From assembly GCA_964598845.1 (NCBI GenBank), contig CAZRDM010000012.1, positions 3,799 to 67,798 on the forward strand: a DNA stretch of 64,000 bases, written 5' to 3'. This document shows, piece by piece, positions 9,878-18,625 of this stretch. The DNA is from FEN-987 sp964598845. GTDB lineage: Archaea; Thermoproteota; Bathyarchaeia; 40CM-2-53-6. The notes beneath the pieces were generated by a model that was not told the origin of the DNA, searched no databases, and worked only from the letters and a program-made list of their open reading frames with translations. The translations under genes and the position numbers were made by a program. Numbering within the stretch: position 1 is the first letter of the stretch; each line of letters starts with the position of its first letter.

Positions 9878-10759
9878 ATGGAAGGAGATCAGATCGTCCA
9901 GTTGCTTCGTGAACATTCCGAACGCGTGGTCCGCACTCCGCTCGTGCAGAAGATACTGTCATTCATTGTTCGAGACTTCAAGATCTACTGGACATATCGA
10001 TTCTGGGTTATCTTCGACATAATCGATGTAGTCATCCTTGTTGCGACATACTACTTCGTGGCGCAGATAATTACTCCAGCTAGGCTTGTAACGGAAGGCT
10101 ACGTGACAGGCGACTACTTCACCTTCGCAATGCTCGGGATCGCCTTCTCGCAGTACGTCCAGAATTCCGTGCATGGCTTGACGGAGGGCATTCGCGACGA
10201 GCAATGGACAGGAACGATAGAAACCATTTTGTCGTCCCCAACAAGTTACAGATCCTACCTGCTTGGCGCTTCCGCGTTTCGATTCCTCTACGGCACAATC
10301 ATTCTTATCGGTGCTCTCGGCCTTGGGCTTCTCCTAGGAGGTAGAGTAATCCTTACACCAAGCACCTTTCTCACCGGAGTAATCTTTGCAACCCTGCTCG
10401 TTTCAGGACATTTAGCGATCGGTGCGATGAGTGCTGGGATCGTCGTCATGATAAAACGGGGTGACCCTATCGCCTGGGGATTCACGTGGCTGACGCAACT
10501 TGTTTCAGGTGTCTTCTATCCTCTAGGTCTTCTTCCATGGTACTTGAAATGGCTTGGTTTCGCGCTTCCACTAACCTATAGTCTCGATGGCCTGAGGAGA
10601 ACGTTCATGAACGGAGAGACCGTGTTCCACAGTTTCATACTTCAGACAGACCTAATTGCTCTAGCCTTATTCATCGTCATCATGGTGCCCCTGAGTCTGC
10701 AGGTATTCGCTTGGGCATACAGGAGAGCTCAACGCCAAGGAACGCTGGGACAGTATTAG
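9878..10759 (+). CDS. ABC-2 type transporter permease (second subunit)
   Basis: The 293-residue protein is a paralogue of the preceding permease: the same N-terminal 'FKIYWTYRFWVIFDIIDV' entry helix, 'RDEQWTGTIETILSSPTSYRS' coupling region, and 'VSGVFYPLGLLPWYLKW' segment. I prefer the ATG at 9878 to the GTG at 9869 because AGAAGGTGA sits at Shine-Dalgarno distance before it. It completes a three-gene exporter operon (ATPase plus two permeases). Confidence 0.85.
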   Translation: MEGDQIVQLLREHSERVVRTPLVQKILSFIVRDFKIYWTYRFWVIFDIIDVVILVATYYFVAQIITPARLVTEGYVTGDYFTFAMLGIAFSQYVQNSVHGLTEGIRDEQWTGTIETILSSPTSYRSYLLGASAFRFLYGTIILIGALGLGLLLGGRVILTPSTFLTGVIFATLLVSGHLAIGAMSAGIVVMIKRGDPIAWGFTWLTQLVSGVFYPLGLLPWYLKWLGFALPLTYSLDGLRRTFMNGETVFHSFILQTDLIALALFIVIMVPLSLQVFAWAYRRAQRQGTLGQY

Positions 10760-10830
10760 GGGCGGCCAACCAATCATACCAAAGAGGGCAAACGTTTTCT
10801 GGAGTATAGTAGTAATGATAATCGAATTCT

Positions 10831-11193
10831 CATTTGCCATGGAAATATACTGACGAATACTACAAGAAATACGCTCGACAGACTTGGGATGAATGCGCTG
10901 AGAAATACATACCCTTACAGCAGCAACTCATACCTTACCATAGAGCCCTCCTCGAAATCCTCCAACCCTAACCTAACCACAAAATCCTCGATGTCTGCAC
11001 GGGTCCAGGTGAACCCGCAATGACTGTCGCAGTCATAATCGGACCCAGTGGGCATGTTGTGGACGTTCACTTATCGTCGAACATGACCGAGATGGCGAGG
11101 AAGAATATTACCCACTACTTAGCGCCTCAAGGAGTGAGTATCCCAGCAGAGCGCGTTGTCGTGGTCGCATCGAAACCGTTGGAAAAGAGTTAG
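10831..11193 (+). pseudogene. decayed class I SAM methyltransferase (UbiE-like)
   Basis: Frame 1 from 10831 reads like the N-terminal third of a UbiE/MenG-type methyltransferase: 'WKYTDEYYKKYARQTWDE', 'LLEILQP', then the SAM motif 'ILDVCTGPGEPAMTVA' and 'GHVVDVHLSSNMTEMAR'. An in-frame TAA (10969-10971) sits just before motif I, the acidic residue expected after beta strand 2 ('VDVHLS' for 'VGVDLS') is His, no standard ATG opens the frame, and the homology ends around 11155 with a stop at 11191. The remaining 130 or so residues of the family are absent. This is a remnant, not a functional enzyme. Confidence 0.7.
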
Positions 11194-11269
11194 GTCACGT
11201 CGAGGAGGAAGCAAACCCCCAATTTGCATTCCGCAACTACGCAACGTTTGCGCAGCTGAAGGTGTACAC

Positions 11270-12211
11270 TTGAATCCGCGGGCGCTGTCAATAGTGGTTC
11301 TGCTAGTGCTCTCAGTCACTCCCGTTCAGATTCAGCCATATGCGCGGAATATCGCGAAAGCGGAAGAGTATCTGGCTCGTCACTTCAATGGAAATCTGCA
11401 ACTGATATACGAGAGTGAGGATCCCGGACCGCACTGGTTGAGATGTGAGTTTACCAGTTTTCAATGGCGGTATAACCAAACCTACTGGTTATACTCAGAC
11501 AACTTATTCGCATATCTGGCACTTCGGAGTCACTATCCAGAACTCTCGGATAGAATTCGAACAGCGATCCAAAGCTATCGGCAGCCTCCGGCTGACTTCT
11601 TCGAAGTTCTGGGGGGCGAGCGGATCCAACTACCCCTGCACGACGCCCAAGACTTCATTGTCGCTCAAAGTGACAGCCATGTCGTACTCATCCGTCGGCA
11701 CAATTCGACCCGTTTAGCCTTCGGAAACTACGTTGACTTCTGGATGTATGAGGCATTGGAATATGCCCTCGAATACAATCTAGCCAGCGCAGTCTTCTTG
11801 GTTCATAGAGCGGAAGCGTTGTGGCGCGGGAATGGGCTTTCCGACTGGTCGTTTACAGTCTTCGACCACATGTTCAGCAACCAGAAGCTTGCATTGCTCC
11901 TCTTCACAGCCCGCGCAATAGGGATCAGGCTGGTACATGAAGATGAGATGGAAGCGCATCTCTGGAGCATGCAGAACGATGATGGAGGCATAGCAAGTCT
12001 CAGCTATCCGAATGGAAAGAAGGCAGGGTCAGCAAACGCGGAGACAACGGCGTTGACGATTCTGATCTATAACCAGCAATTACTCGCGCACTTTCCCAAG
12101 GTTGAGATACCGACCATATCGGCTAGCGTTACGATGGCAATCCTACCTCTGGTCATGGTGCTCTTGCTTCTGCTATCATATGGGAATAAACGGAGAGTCT
12201 TAATCGTCTAG
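11270..12211 (+). CDS. predicted secreted, C-terminally membrane-anchored protein (alpha-toroid-like)
   Basis: The 313-residue protein begins at a TTG (11270) with GAAGGTG at Shine-Dalgarno distance; it has an N-terminal hydrophobic segment ('IVVLLVLSVTPVQI') like a signal peptide and a C-terminal membrane helix ('MAILPLVMVLLLLLSY') followed by basic residues, so most of it should lie outside the cell. The body is helical with aromatic pairs, and a late segment 'NDDGGIASLSYPNG' followed by 'SANAETTALTILIY' resembles repeats of alpha/alpha-toroid (prenyltransferase-like) proteins. I do not recognise a specific family. It follows a decayed methyltransferase. Confidence 0.6.
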   Translation: MNPRALSIVVLLVLSVTPVQIQPYARNIAKAEEYLARHFNGNLQLIYESEDPGPHWLRCEFTSFQWRYNQTYWLYSDNLFAYLALRSHYPELSDRIRTAIQSYRQPPADFFEVLGGERIQLPLHDAQDFIVAQSDSHVVLIRRHNSTRLAFGNYVDFWMYEALEYALEYNLASAVFLVHRAEALWRGNGLSDWSFTVFDHMFSNQKLALLLFTARAIGIRLVHEDEMEAHLWSMQNDDGGIASLSYPNGKKAGSANAETTALTILIYNQQLLAHFPKVEIPTISASVTMAILPLVMVLLLLLSYGNKRRVLIV

Positions 12212-12364
12212 CTTTGCGGGTTCTATGATGTAGGGGTAGGTCGTGCCGCAGGAATTGCGCATCAAAGTCTGGTCTTGTTTCGGTCCCGGAAGGGCAAGCT
12301 AGCTGCCGTTGTCACTGCAGCGATTCATAAGGTACCACTCATACACCTTTAGCTGAAACGAAAA

Positions 12365-13270
12365 ATGCGCTATGACCTTGTCATCGTGGGACATATCGTT
12401 CTAGACCAAGTAGTCAGCTCAGGGGAGGTTCGTGGGCCCATGTTGGGCGGACCCTGTACCTATGCCGGCCTGGCGGCCCGTGCGCTTGGAGCGCGGGTCG
12501 CCTTGGTCAGCAAAGTGGGTCGAGATTTTGGAAAGAAGCATCTAGCTTGGCTCCGCGCAAAGGGAATAGCCGTCGACTGGGTCAGGATTTCAATTTCTTC
12601 CACAACTCGATTCAAAATCGAATATCAGGATAGTGGAAGAAGAATGGAAGTTAGCTCCCAATGCGATGCGATCGCGGCCGATGATGTGTCAGTTATCCCT
12701 TCCGCGACCGCTGTTCACCTGGGATCTGTACTCTCCGAAATTCCTTCATCACTTGCAATTCAAATCGCAAAACGTAATCCCGTTGTTAGTCTAGATGCTC
12801 AAGGATATCTTCGTGGAATCTTATCCACTGGTGAGGTGCGGGAGAAAGAGTGGCGTGATGACAGACTGTTGAGGGAGATTACAGTCCTTAAGGTTTCGGA
12901 GCAGGAAGCTGCAGTGATGACGAGAGCAGACTTCACCATTCGCCAATTGTCTAAGCTAGGCCCAGAGATTGTTCTATTGACCAAAGGAAGGAGGGGAACT
13001 GATGTCTGGTCAACCGAAGAAGGAGCGTTTCGCGTCCCGGCCTACGAAACGTCAGTAAGGGACCCCACTGGTGCAGGAGACGCACTTGTGGGCGGGTTCT
13101 TGATCACGTGGCTTCGGAAACGCGATCTGCGATGGTCAGCAGCAATCGGTTCGGCCATTGCTTCATTCGTCGTGGAGAGATTTGGACCCTCAAGGTTCGG
13201 GACGCGCAAGGAAATAGAGGAGCGAGCTGAAACAATTATGGCTCGCACGGTGAGAGTGAAGGGCGCTTAG
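12365..13270 (+). CDS. PfkB family carbohydrate kinase
   Basis: The 301-residue protein is a ribokinase-fold sugar or nucleoside kinase. 'GGPCTYAGLAARALGARVAL' marks the N-terminal PfkB signature, and 'DPTGAGDALVGGFL' contains the catalytic Asp and anion hole of the second signature. Length matches the family. The aldo/keto reductase starts 12 bases downstream, suggesting co-transcription and a role in sugar or polyol metabolism. Substrate not inferable. Confidence 0.85.
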   Translation: MRYDLVIVGHIVLDQVVSSGEVRGPMLGGPCTYAGLAARALGARVALVSKVGRDFGKKHLAWLRAKGIAVDWVRISISSTTRFKIEYQDSGRRMEVSSQCDAIAADDVSVIPSATAVHLGSVLSEIPSSLAIQIAKRNPVVSLDAQGYLRGILSTGEVREKEWRDDRLLREITVLKVSEQEAAVMTRADFTIRQLSKLGPEIVLLTKGRRGTDVWSTEEGAFRVPAYETSVRDPTGAGDALVGGFLITWLRKRDLRWSAAIGSAIASFVVERFGPSRFGTRKEIEERAETIMARTVRVKGA

Positions 13271-13281
13271 CGGGGGTAGCT

Positions 13282-13888
13282 ATGGAATTCAAGGAATTAG
13301 GAAAGAGCGGCGCAAGGATCCCTGTCCTTGGCTTGGGGACATGGGGAATTGGAGGTTTCTCAAGCAGATTCTTGGGCGGTGATGAGGAAGGGGGTCAGGC
13401 ATTGAGGTTCGGGCTGGAGCTCGGGATGCGCTTCATCGACACAGCCGAAATGTATGCGAAAGGCCATTCCGAGGAGGTTGTGGCTAAGGCAGTCAAGTCT
13501 GAACGTGAGAGCGTATTCATAGCCACGAAAGTTTCCCCAGAGCATCTATCTTACAATGATGTCCTTCGTTCATGCGAAGCCAGTCTCAAACGTCTCGAAA
13601 CGAAATACATTGACCTCTATCAAGTTCATTGGCCTAACCCAAGCATTCCGATTGCAGAAACCATGAAAGCCATGGAACGCTTGATGGGGGATGGCAAAAT
13701 TCGCTATGTCGGAGTCAGCAACTTCTCAGTTAGACAAACTCGAGAAGCACAGAAAGTGCTCTCGAAAACGAGCTTGGCCTCAAATCAAGTAGAGTACAGT
13801 CTTCTAGATCGATCGATTGAAGCTGACCTGCTTCCATACTCTGAAAAAGAGCAGATTACTGTAATCGCTTATAGCCCTCTAGCCCGAG
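13282..13888 (+). CDS. aldo/keto reductase, 3' end lost in assembly gap
   Basis: The first 202 residues of an aldo/keto reductase (NADPH-linked TIM barrel) precede the N-run. Catalytic tetrad positions are visible: Asp and Tyr in 'FIDTAEMYAKGHSEE', Lys in 'FIATKVSPEH', His in 'LYQVHWPNP'. The segments 'KIRYVGVSNFS' and 'VEYSLLDRS' follow at the expected places. The C-terminal cofactor-binding loop is in the gap. ATG start with GGGGGTAG upstream, 12 bases after the PfkB kinase. Confidence 0.85.
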
Positions 13889-13988
13889 NNNNNNNNNNNN
13901 NNNNNNNNNNNNNNNNNNNNNNNNNNNNNNNNNNNNNNNNNNNNNNNNNNNNNNNNNNNNNNNNNNNNNNNNNNNNNNNNNNNNNNNN
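13889..13988. other. assembly gap (100 N)
   Basis: Exactly 100 N; interrupts the aldo/keto reductase and possibly the 5' end of the next small gene. Confidence 0.99.
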
Positions 13989-14231
13989 TTGTCCCAGCCC
14001 AACTCAAACCTCGCTCATCTAATCGCACGCGTGGTTAGAATGTTCGAACGATACGCGAAAAATATCGATCCCTACGATGAGCAGTTCCTCGAGTTCATCT
14101 CGCAATACCTGAGAAGCCAAGAAGTGAACGATCCGAAGGCTCTTCCCTTCTCAAGGCTCTATGAAATCATCAAGGGAGGAATTCGCGAATACCTAGGTCA
14201 ACAAGAATCAAAGAGTGAACCGAAGAAATGA
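13989..14231 (+). CDS. small uncharacterised protein upstream of the AK6-type kinase
   Basis: Eighty residues follow directly from the gap, beginning with a TTG exactly at its border, so the true start may lie inside the gap. The protein is helical and charged ('IARVVRMFERYAKNIDPYDE', then 'KGGIREYL'), with no membrane segment. Its TGA overlaps the ATG of the AK6-like kinase (ATGA), so it is coupled to an information-processing operon. I do not recognise the family. Confidence 0.55.
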   Translation: MSQPNSNLAHLIARVVRMFERYAKNIDPYDEQFLEFISQYLRSQEVNDPKALPFSRLYEIIKGGIREYLGQQESKSEPKK

Positions 14232-14833
14232 CGAAACACAGCGCTACCAAGAGTGAAGGAGACGCAATAATCGTAACAGGAACTCCCGGAACCGGAAAGA
14301 CTAACTTCGCCAAGAAGCTTGCTGAAGAAATCGGCGGGAAGTATATTTCGCTCACTCAGTACGTCTCCAGACAAAAACTGTACACCGCTGTGGATCGCGA
14401 AAGGCGCACGAAAATCATTGACATCAAGAAGACTAGTGCAAGCCTGAGAGAACTTCTTTCCACAATGAGGAGACCAGTAGTGATAGAAACCAACATACCG
14501 GACGGTATCCTCCCCAGACAGAGGCCAAGACAAGTCTTCGTCCTGCGTTGCCATCCTCGAATCATGGAAGGACGTCTACGGCGGAAGAAATGGGCTGCGA
14601 TGAAAATCCGTGAGAATGTTCTGGCGGAGATCCTTGACGCATGTCTTCTGAACGCTTTGGAGTATTACGGTTCGGACAAGATAATGCAACTGGATGCTTC
14701 GAGAATGAGTTTGAAAGAATGTCTGGGGACTGCCAGGCGAATTCTCTCAGGTAGGAAGACGAAGAGGGTGATTAGCATAGACTGGATTCGTACTTTGGAA
14801 AGAGAGGGCATCCTACACAGGTACCTGAGGTGA
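14228..14833 (+). CDS. AK6/Fap7-like adenylate kinase family NTPase
   Basis: The 201-residue protein carries 'VTGTPGTGKTNFAKKLAE' (P-loop, residues about 14-31) and the 'VLRCHPRIMEGRLRRKKW' lid-type segment characteristic of archaeal AK6/Fap7 homologues. In eukaryotes Fap7 has NMP-kinase activity and takes part in small-subunit rRNA maturation with uS11; the archaeal protein probably acts in ribosome assembly as well. Overlaps the preceding gene by 4 bases, and the zinc-ribbon gene follows 3 bases after its stop. Confidence 0.8.
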   Translation: MTKHSATKSEGDAIIVTGTPGTGKTNFAKKLAEEIGGKYISLTQYVSRQKLYTAVDRERRTKIIDIKKTSASLRELLSTMRRPVVIETNIPDGILPRQRPRQVFVLRCHPRIMEGRLRRKKWAAMKIRENVLAEILDACLLNALEYYGSDKIMQLDASRMSLKECLGTARRILSGRKTKRVISIDWIRTLEREGILHRYLR

Positions 14834-14836
14834 TGA

Positions 14837-15061
14837 TTGAGTGTGCGCAAACCGAAGAAGCATTACCTAGTCCTCGAGTGCAGCGGCTGCAGGCGGTTCC
14901 TTTTGGCGACATCGGACAAGAAGACTAGGACGTGTCCCTACTGCGGGAAACGTGTCTCACTGGAAAATGCGCGAGTTTTCATACGTTCGGAGAAGGCCGC
15001 AGATGCGAGGATGGTTCTCCAAGAAATGAAGATGGGGGAGCATGCGGGAAAGCCGGGATGA
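14837..15061 (+). CDS. small zinc-ribbon protein (DUF1922-like)
   Basis: The 74-residue protein has 'YLVLECSGCRRFLLA' and 'RTCPYCGKRVSL', a CxxC...CxxC zinc ribbon of the kind seen in small archaeal DUF1922 proteins. The start is TTG at 14837 with GAGGTGAT at ideal Shine-Dalgarno distance. It sits between the AK6-like kinase and the Lsm protein, so a nucleic-acid or ribosome-related role is plausible but unproven. Confidence 0.65.
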   Translation: MSVRKPKKHYLVLECSGCRRFLLATSDKKTRTCPYCGKRVSLENARVFIRSEKAADARMVLQEMKMGEHAGKPG

Positions 15062-15118
15062 TAGATGATGCTCCGATAGTGTTAGTAACCTGTCGTGCAC
15101 ATGAGGGAGCGAAATTAG

Positions 15119-15547
15119 ATGTCTTCGTTACCAGATCGCAGGTTTATGGAGGAGGTAACAGCCCTGCTTCAGAGGGTTATCACCGTATCCACCTCAAGTG
15201 GGAAGAGTTATACAGGCGTCCTTTCAGGCGTTGATTCACATTCACTCAACATGTGTCTCACAGATGCCAAGGATGAAACGGGACGTGTCGTTCACAAGGT
15301 CTTCTTGAATGGGAGCACCGTCACTCAGATGTTAAGCACTGAGAAGCCATTCAACTTGGTAGCGTTGGGCGAGAGACTTGAGCGAGTCTTCCCAAGGATG
15401 GTTAAGGTCAACGAGAGCGCTGGCGTAATCGTAGTAATGGAGAGAATACGAGTCTCTGAGAAGGGAATCATTGAAGGCACCGGGCCGGCAGCAGAAAGGG
15501 TCCAAAGAGTCTACGACGAATTCATGCGCGAACAAATGCAGACGTGA
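15119..15547 (+). CDS. Lsm/Sm-like RNA-binding protein, archaeal type with C-terminal extension
   Basis: The 142-residue protein begins with an Sm fold: 'RVITVSTSSGKSYTGVLSGVD' around residues 19-39 fits Sm1 and 'HKVFLNGSTVTQM' fits the shortened Sm2 strand. A C-terminal domain of about 60 residues ('KVNESAGVIVVMERIRVSE') makes it longer than canonical Sm proteins, as in archaeal Lsm families. A GAGGGAG Shine-Dalgarno precedes the ATG. Neighbours are information-processing genes, and tgtA starts 57 bases later. Confidence 0.7.
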   Translation: MSSLPDRRFMEEVTALLQRVITVSTSSGKSYTGVLSGVDSHSLNMCLTDAKDETGRVVHKVFLNGSTVTQMLSTEKPFNLVALGERLERVFPRMVKVNESAGVIVVMERIRVSEKGIIEGTGPAAERVQRVYDEFMREQMQT

Positions 15548-15604
15548 GCTGGTCGACAAGAAAACGCATTCGAGAGGGCTCCGTCACCGAAGCTTGAAAG
15601 CGAA

Positions 15605-17218
15605 TTGTCATTCGAAGTTCGTAGCAAAGACCTTCTAGGCAGAACCGGCATACTCCATACGAAACATGGACCCGTAGAAACACCCTTCCTTTTCCCTGTC
15701 GTTAACCCGAATGCTCAAGTTATTTCCCCCAAAGACCTACGAGATAAGATCGGCTTCGAGGCCCTGATTACAAACGCCTACTTGGTCTGGCGGCGCTATC
15801 GCGGGGAGTCGGATATTCCAAAGATACATGAACTTCTGGGCTTTGATGGGGTTATCGAGACCGACTCTGGTGCATATCAGATTCTACAATACGGGGACGT
15901 AGAAGTCCAACCGGCCGAAATAGTTCGGTTCCAAGAGAGGCTTGACAGCGATATCGCAATCATTCTAGATGTTCCCACAGGCCAGGAGGTCTCGCGGGAT
16001 CGAGCGAAATGGACCGTCGATGAAACCATCCGTAGAGCCGACGAGGCCCTTCGCGTAGTCACAAGGAAAGATATTCTCTGGGTTGGTCCAGTGCAGGGAG
16101 GCGTCTATCCGGAACTTGTGGCCCATTCAGCTCGAGAGATGGCGAAGCGAGATTTTGCGATTCACGCCTTGGGAAGCCCGACGATTGTTATGCAACAGTA
16201 CCGGTTTGATTTACTCGTCGACATGATCATGGCGGCTAAGCTGAATCTGCCGCCACATCGACCGCTCCACCTGTTCGGGGCGGGTCATCCCATGATGCTC
16301 GCCCTTGCTGTGGCACTGGGATGTGACATCTTTGATTCAGCGTCCTACGCATTATTCGCCCGCAAAGGTCGATACATGACGACCCAAGGAACAGCGAAAC
16401 TTGAGGACCTAGAATATTTCCCCTGCAACTGCCCCGCATGCCATGAGACAGATCCCAGCGAAATCCGGAAACTTCTCTTGACCGATCGCGAGCGTTTTCT
16501 TGCCTCACACAACCTTTACAGCTGCTTCACCGAATCGCAGGCGATCAAGCAAGCGATATCGGATGGTAGGCTTTGGGAATTAGTCGAGGCTCGTTCACGA
16601 AACCATCCCGCTCTCGAAAGAGCATTCAAGAGGATGCTGCGCTACGCCAAGAGCCTAGAAACGGATACCCCTATAGCAAAAAGAAAGGGCCCCTTCGTCA
16701 CGTCCCCAGAATCTCTCAGCCGACCGGAAATCATTCGGTACGAGGAGAGATTACTGGAGAGGTACGCGCCCCCCTCAGCGGCAAGGTCCGTGTTGCTACT
16801 GCCAGAAGAATTCATGAAACCCTTCATGAAAGATCTGAGTCGGGATGATTTCCTCCGGAGCATCGAAGCAAGACGCTATGTGCACATCTGCTCATACGGT
16901 CAAGTCTTCCCAATAATCCCGAACGAGCTGTTTGATGTTTACCCGCTGTCTCAGACTGAGGATGCTTTGTCCCTAACTGAAACTGTTGTCAACCGGGCGT
17001 TGAAGCTGATGACGAGCTACCTCAGAAAGGCAAACTACAGGAATTGTGTGATGGTGGCTCACGAACCTTGGCAACAAAGAATGGGTCGGGCGATTCAAAA
17101 GAGATTCAGAAGAAGAATTGCAGTTAGGGTTCTTAATGTCAGTGACTTTGATGAAGAGGCGTACCAGCAGATTCGAAGATCACTCAAACCGAAGAATCGT
17201 TCCCAACGGATAAGCTAA
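15605..17218 (+). CDS. tgtA: archaeosine tRNA-guanine transglycosylase, without an evident PUA domain
   Basis: The 537-residue enzyme exchanges guanine-15 of tRNA for preQ0 in archaeosine biosynthesis. The TIM-barrel domain shows 'ETDSGAYQI' (catalytic Asp), 'IAIILDVPTG' and 'DIFDSASYALFA' (nucleophile region), and the zinc site 'CNCPAC' with a later Cys/His. About 200 residues follow the barrel and match the C1/C2 linker region, but the C-terminal PUA domain found in roughly 640-residue euryarchaeal enzymes is not evident before the stop. Split TgtA arrangements are known, so a separate PUA protein may exist elsewhere. Start is TTG at 15605. Confidence 0.88.
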   Translation: MSFEVRSKDLLGRTGILHTKHGPVETPFLFPVVNPNAQVISPKDLRDKIGFEALITNAYLVWRRYRGESDIPKIHELLGFDGVIETDSGAYQILQYGDVEVQPAEIVRFQERLDSDIAIILDVPTGQEVSRDRAKWTVDETIRRADEALRVVTRKDILWVGPVQGGVYPELVAHSAREMAKRDFAIHALGSPTIVMQQYRFDLLVDMIMAAKLNLPPHRPLHLFGAGHPMMLALAVALGCDIFDSASYALFARKGRYMTTQGTAKLEDLEYFPCNCPACHETDPSEIRKLLLTDRERFLASHNLYSCFTESQAIKQAISDGRLWELVEARSRNHPALERAFKRMLRYAKSLETDTPIAKRKGPFVTSPESLSRPEIIRYEERLLERYAPPSAARSVLLLPEEFMKPFMKDLSRDDFLRSIEARRYVHICSYGQVFPIIPNELFDVYPLSQTEDALSLTETVVNRALKLMTSYLRKANYRNCVMVAHEPWQQRMGRAIQKRFRRRIAVRVLNVSDFDEEAYQQIRRSLKPKNRSQRIS

Positions 17219-17258
17219 ATTGCAAAGCCCATCGACTAACTGAACTGCGGTCGTTGAG

Positions 17259-17468
17259 TTGAACCTAGAGCATATCAAACGTGAAATCCAAGAGCTTGCA
17301 AAATCTCCCGTCGCCGAGAAAATGTATCCAATCACTGCAGAGTGGGTGCCGGTCACTGATGTGCTTGCGATAATCAACAGGTTCGAAAAATACTGGAAAC
17401 AGTACAAGGAGACGAAGGAAAGCAGCGATGCCAAGAAAATGATAGAAGAAATTCTTGGAGAACGCTGA
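17259..17468 (+). CDS. small conserved-looking helical protein between tgtA and deoxyhypusine synthase
   Basis: Sixty-nine residues, TTG start. The charged, helical composition ('IKREIQELAKSPVAEKMYP', 'FEKYWKQYKETKE') is protein-like and has no shadow-ORF features. It lies 40 bases after tgtA and 67 bases before deoxyhypusine synthase on the same strand. No family recognised. Confidence 0.55.
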   Translation: MNLEHIKREIQELAKSPVAEKMYPITAEWVPVTDVLAIINRFEKYWKQYKETKESSDAKKMIEEILGER

Positions 17469-17507
17469 ATTCTCTAGGGCTGATTACGTTATCCGAGAGA
17501 ATTCGCA

Positions 17508-17517
17508 GGTTTTATTT
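17508..17517 (+). promoter_or_regulatory. putative TATA box for deoxyhypusine synthase
   Basis: The element GGTTTTATTTG is centred about 24 bases before the ATG at 17536, the distance expected if transcription begins at the start codon. A leaderless mRNA is therefore likely; no Shine-Dalgarno is present. Confidence 0.4.
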
Positions 17518-17535
17518 GAAGTGACAGTGGACTAG

Positions 17536-18612
17536 ATGGGGCGAGGAAGAATGGATCGAGAACAAATTCTAAGACACCCCACTCGACCGATCGAGGTTCA
17601 ACCAGACAAGACTGTTGCCGAACTATTAGCTGACATGGCGTTCACAGGATTCCAAGGCCGTAAATTGGGCGAAGCCGCCGATGTGTGGACGTCATTACTC
17701 AAGAAACGTGAACTTGTAATTTGGATGGGCCTCGCGGGAGCAATGGTACCAGCGGGGATGCGGAAAATTATCTCCTATCTTATCAGACGTAGGATGGTTG
17801 ACGTGCTTGTCACAACAGGTGCAACCGTATATCATGACGCTTACGAGAGTCTCGGAGGCAAACATTTCCAAGGAACAGATATAATTGACAACGTGATGCT
17901 GCGTCGGCATAGAATTGATAGAATGTACGATGTCTACGCGGATGAGCGAAGATTCTACAACTTAGATACTATGATTGAGAAGGATTTCTCGACACGACTT
18001 CAACCGGGCAGACCATATTCGTCAAGGGAGGTTATGTACGAGTTCGGAAAATGGGTTTCAGAGAAAGCGCGCGACAAGGATGGATTATGTGTTTCTACCT
18101 ACGAGGCAGGCGTGCAAGTATTCGTGCCGGCTATATGCGACAGCGGTTTGGGCTTTTCGTTGATGTTTGCCAATCGTCGGAGAAAGCGCGGAATAATAAT
18201 TGATCATATGAGGGATGTCGATGAAAGTTCCAGGATCACCGAGAAGTCGCGCCATACCGCCGTAGTTATTGTGGGCGGAGGTGTTCCAAAGAATTTCATC
18301 CAGCAGACGGCGGTCGTGGCGAGTTATCAGACACGTCACGACCGAACCCATGACTTCGCGATCCAGTTCACAACCGATGTCCCGCAGTGGGGTGGATTGA
18401 GTGGTTCAACCTTTGAAGAGGCGCAGAGTTGGGGCAAGTACAAAGCCCATGCAAAGATGATCCAGTGCTTCACTGATGCTACAATCGCTCTACCAGTAGT
18501 TGTTCAGTCTCTCACCCAAAGGTTCAAGAGAATGAGGAGGCGCGTTCCGAGTTTCAACTGGGACACCGAAAACGGGTCATTACATCTGACGTTTCAGTCG
18601 GTTAAGCTCTGA
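17536..18612 (+). CDS. dys: deoxyhypusine synthase
   Basis: The 358-residue protein transfers the aminobutyl group of spermidine to a lysine of aIF5A, the first step of hypusine formation. The NAD-binding Rossmann parts include 'LVTTGATVYHDAYESLG' and 'VIVGGGVPKNFI', and the reactive lysine lies in 'SGSTFEEAQSWGKYK', matching the conserved EAxSWGK motif. Length is typical. Some archaeal homologues have other aminobutyl-transfer roles, so a paralogue cannot be excluded. Confidence 0.88.
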   Translation: MGRGRMDREQILRHPTRPIEVQPDKTVAELLADMAFTGFQGRKLGEAADVWTSLLKKRELVIWMGLAGAMVPAGMRKIISYLIRRRMVDVLVTTGATVYHDAYESLGGKHFQGTDIIDNVMLRRHRIDRMYDVYADERRFYNLDTMIEKDFSTRLQPGRPYSSREVMYEFGKWVSEKARDKDGLCVSTYEAGVQVFVPAICDSGLGFSLMFANRRRKRGIIIDHMRDVDESSRITEKSRHTAVVIVGGGVPKNFIQQTAVVASYQTRHDRTHDFAIQFTTDVPQWGGLSGSTFEEAQSWGKYKAHAKMIQCFTDATIALPVVVQSLTQRFKRMRRRVPSFNWDTENGSLHLTFQSVKL

Positions 18613-18625
18613 CCCTCGATATCTT

